This document shows positions 63,632-64,000 of a stretch of DNA of 64,000 bases, piece by piece. The stretch is from Niastella yeongjuensis (lineage in GTDB: Bacteria > Bacteroidota > Bacteroidia > Chitinophagales > Chitinophagaceae): NCBI RefSeq assembly GCF_900110245.1, contig NZ_FOCZ01000024.1, forward strand, positions 1 through 64,000, read 5' to 3'. Within the stretch, counting starts at the first letter, position 1, and each line of letters starts with the position of its first letter. The notes below the pieces were generated by a model. The model was not told where the DNA came from. It saw nothing but the letters and a program-made list of their open reading frames with translations, and did not search any database. The position numbers were made by a program, and so were the translations under genes.

Positions 63632-63700
63632 AAGGGCAGAAGGCAATAAGCAATGGGCAATGGGAAATGGGCAGAAGGCAGAGGGCAGAAGGCAGAAATG
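63632..63700. repeat. GGCAGAAGGCAGA word repeat
   Basis: GGGCAGAAGGCAGAGGGCAG and shorter copies lie between two minus-strand genes. This is the inverted form of the repeats at 30680-30713 and 34225-34266. A CAGCTTATGGCTTATGGCT word lies nearby (63758-63777). Confidence 0.7.
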
Positions 63701-63801
63701 AAAACCCAAATTCGACGACTGTATTTGCTTTCAGCGCCTGGTACTCGTGGCTGTATTCAGCTTATGGCTTATGGCTCGTCCTTGCATGCCACTATTTTTT
63801 C

Positions 63802-64000
63802 CTACTGAAAAATAATTTTCTTATTAGGATATCGCTCCACGTACTGATAAACAAGGCCCCTGATATAATCATTCTCCGGGTATTGCTTCAGGTAATTCTT
63901 CAATTCTTCCCGGCTGGTAATGCCTACCCCTGCAGGAATATACCCCATACCATAGAATTTTCCTTTCTCCATTAAAATGCAACTGTGTTCGTCGCGTTCA
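63802..64000 (-). CDS. C-terminus of a DnaQ-type exonuclease/GIY-YIG protein, cut by window edge
   Basis: The minus-strand frame from the window edge ends at TAG 63802-63804 and encodes 65 residues, starting ERDEHSCILMEKGKFYGMGY and including EELKNYLKQYPENDYI. This resembles the end of Bacteroidota proteins that join a DNA polymerase III epsilon-like exonuclease to a GIY-YIG nuclease (phrase FYGMGY and end KKIIF). The catalytic domains are outside the window, so the call is moderate. Confidence 0.6.
   Translation of the reverse strand, partial: ERDEHSCILMEKGKFYGMGYIPAGVGITSREELKNYLKQYPENDYIRGLVYQYVERYPNKKIIFQ

Overview
The window comes from a Bacteroidota chromosome, most likely a Chitinophagaceae member such as a Niastella or Chitinophaga relative. 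This is inferred from gene content and style. The signs are giant secreted Rhs/YD and PA14/DNRLRE proteins, a fused nuoCD inside a complete 13-subunit nuo operon, an SO_2930-type diheme protein, promoters of the TTTG-N19-TAnnTTTG type, and few Shine-Dalgarno sequences. Base composition is moderate, with clearly AT-richer stretches in the accessory parts (0.3-4.6 kb and 54-59 kb).

Layout. (1) 1-3.9 kb is a graveyard of mobile and toxin pieces. It holds the start of an IS256-type transposase, several short or frameshifted toxin-tip and immunity-like ORFs, a fragment copied from the neighbouring Rhs gene, a broken P-loop ATPase gene, and two diverged copies of a roughly 130-160 bp repeat module. 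(2) 4.0-29.9 kb is one minus-strand Rhs export locus, read from high to low coordinate. It runs through three related secreted left-handed-roll (YadA-head-like) proteins, an outer-membrane beta-barrel protein, an Fn3-like secreted protein, a 2624-residue SpvB/PA14/DNRLRE protein, a LolA-like protein, a 2907-residue Rhs protein with a C-terminal toxin, and a HEAT-like immunity protein. (3) 30.4-35.2 kb holds the tail of a dead gene, a class III cyclase/TPR protein, an orphan ABC ATPase, an AraC-type HTH protein and an SDR oxidoreductase. (4) 35.3-50.5 kb is the nuoA-N operon for respiratory complex I, on the minus strand, with word-like tandem repeats between its later genes. (5) 50.6-54.2 kb has small housekeeping and envelope genes. 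(6) 54.2-59.1 kb is a probable degraded genomic island. It is bounded by two nested pairs of direct repeats and holds the tail of a large serine recombinase plus unrecognised secreted proteins. (7) 59.2-64 kb has tRNA-Val(TAC) with its promoter and terminator, an AraC regulator, small hypothetical genes, the N-end-rule pair clpS-aat, a lipoprotein, and the end of a DnaQ/GIY-YIG-type exonuclease.

How they fit together. Regions 1 and 2 look like a polymorphic-toxin locus: an active Rhs toxin/immunity end plus displaced tips downstream, with secreted and outer-membrane partners encoded upstream. Region 4 is core energy metabolism. Region 6 is accessory DNA inserted next to a tRNA gene. No CRISPR array, rRNA gene or replication origin was seen.
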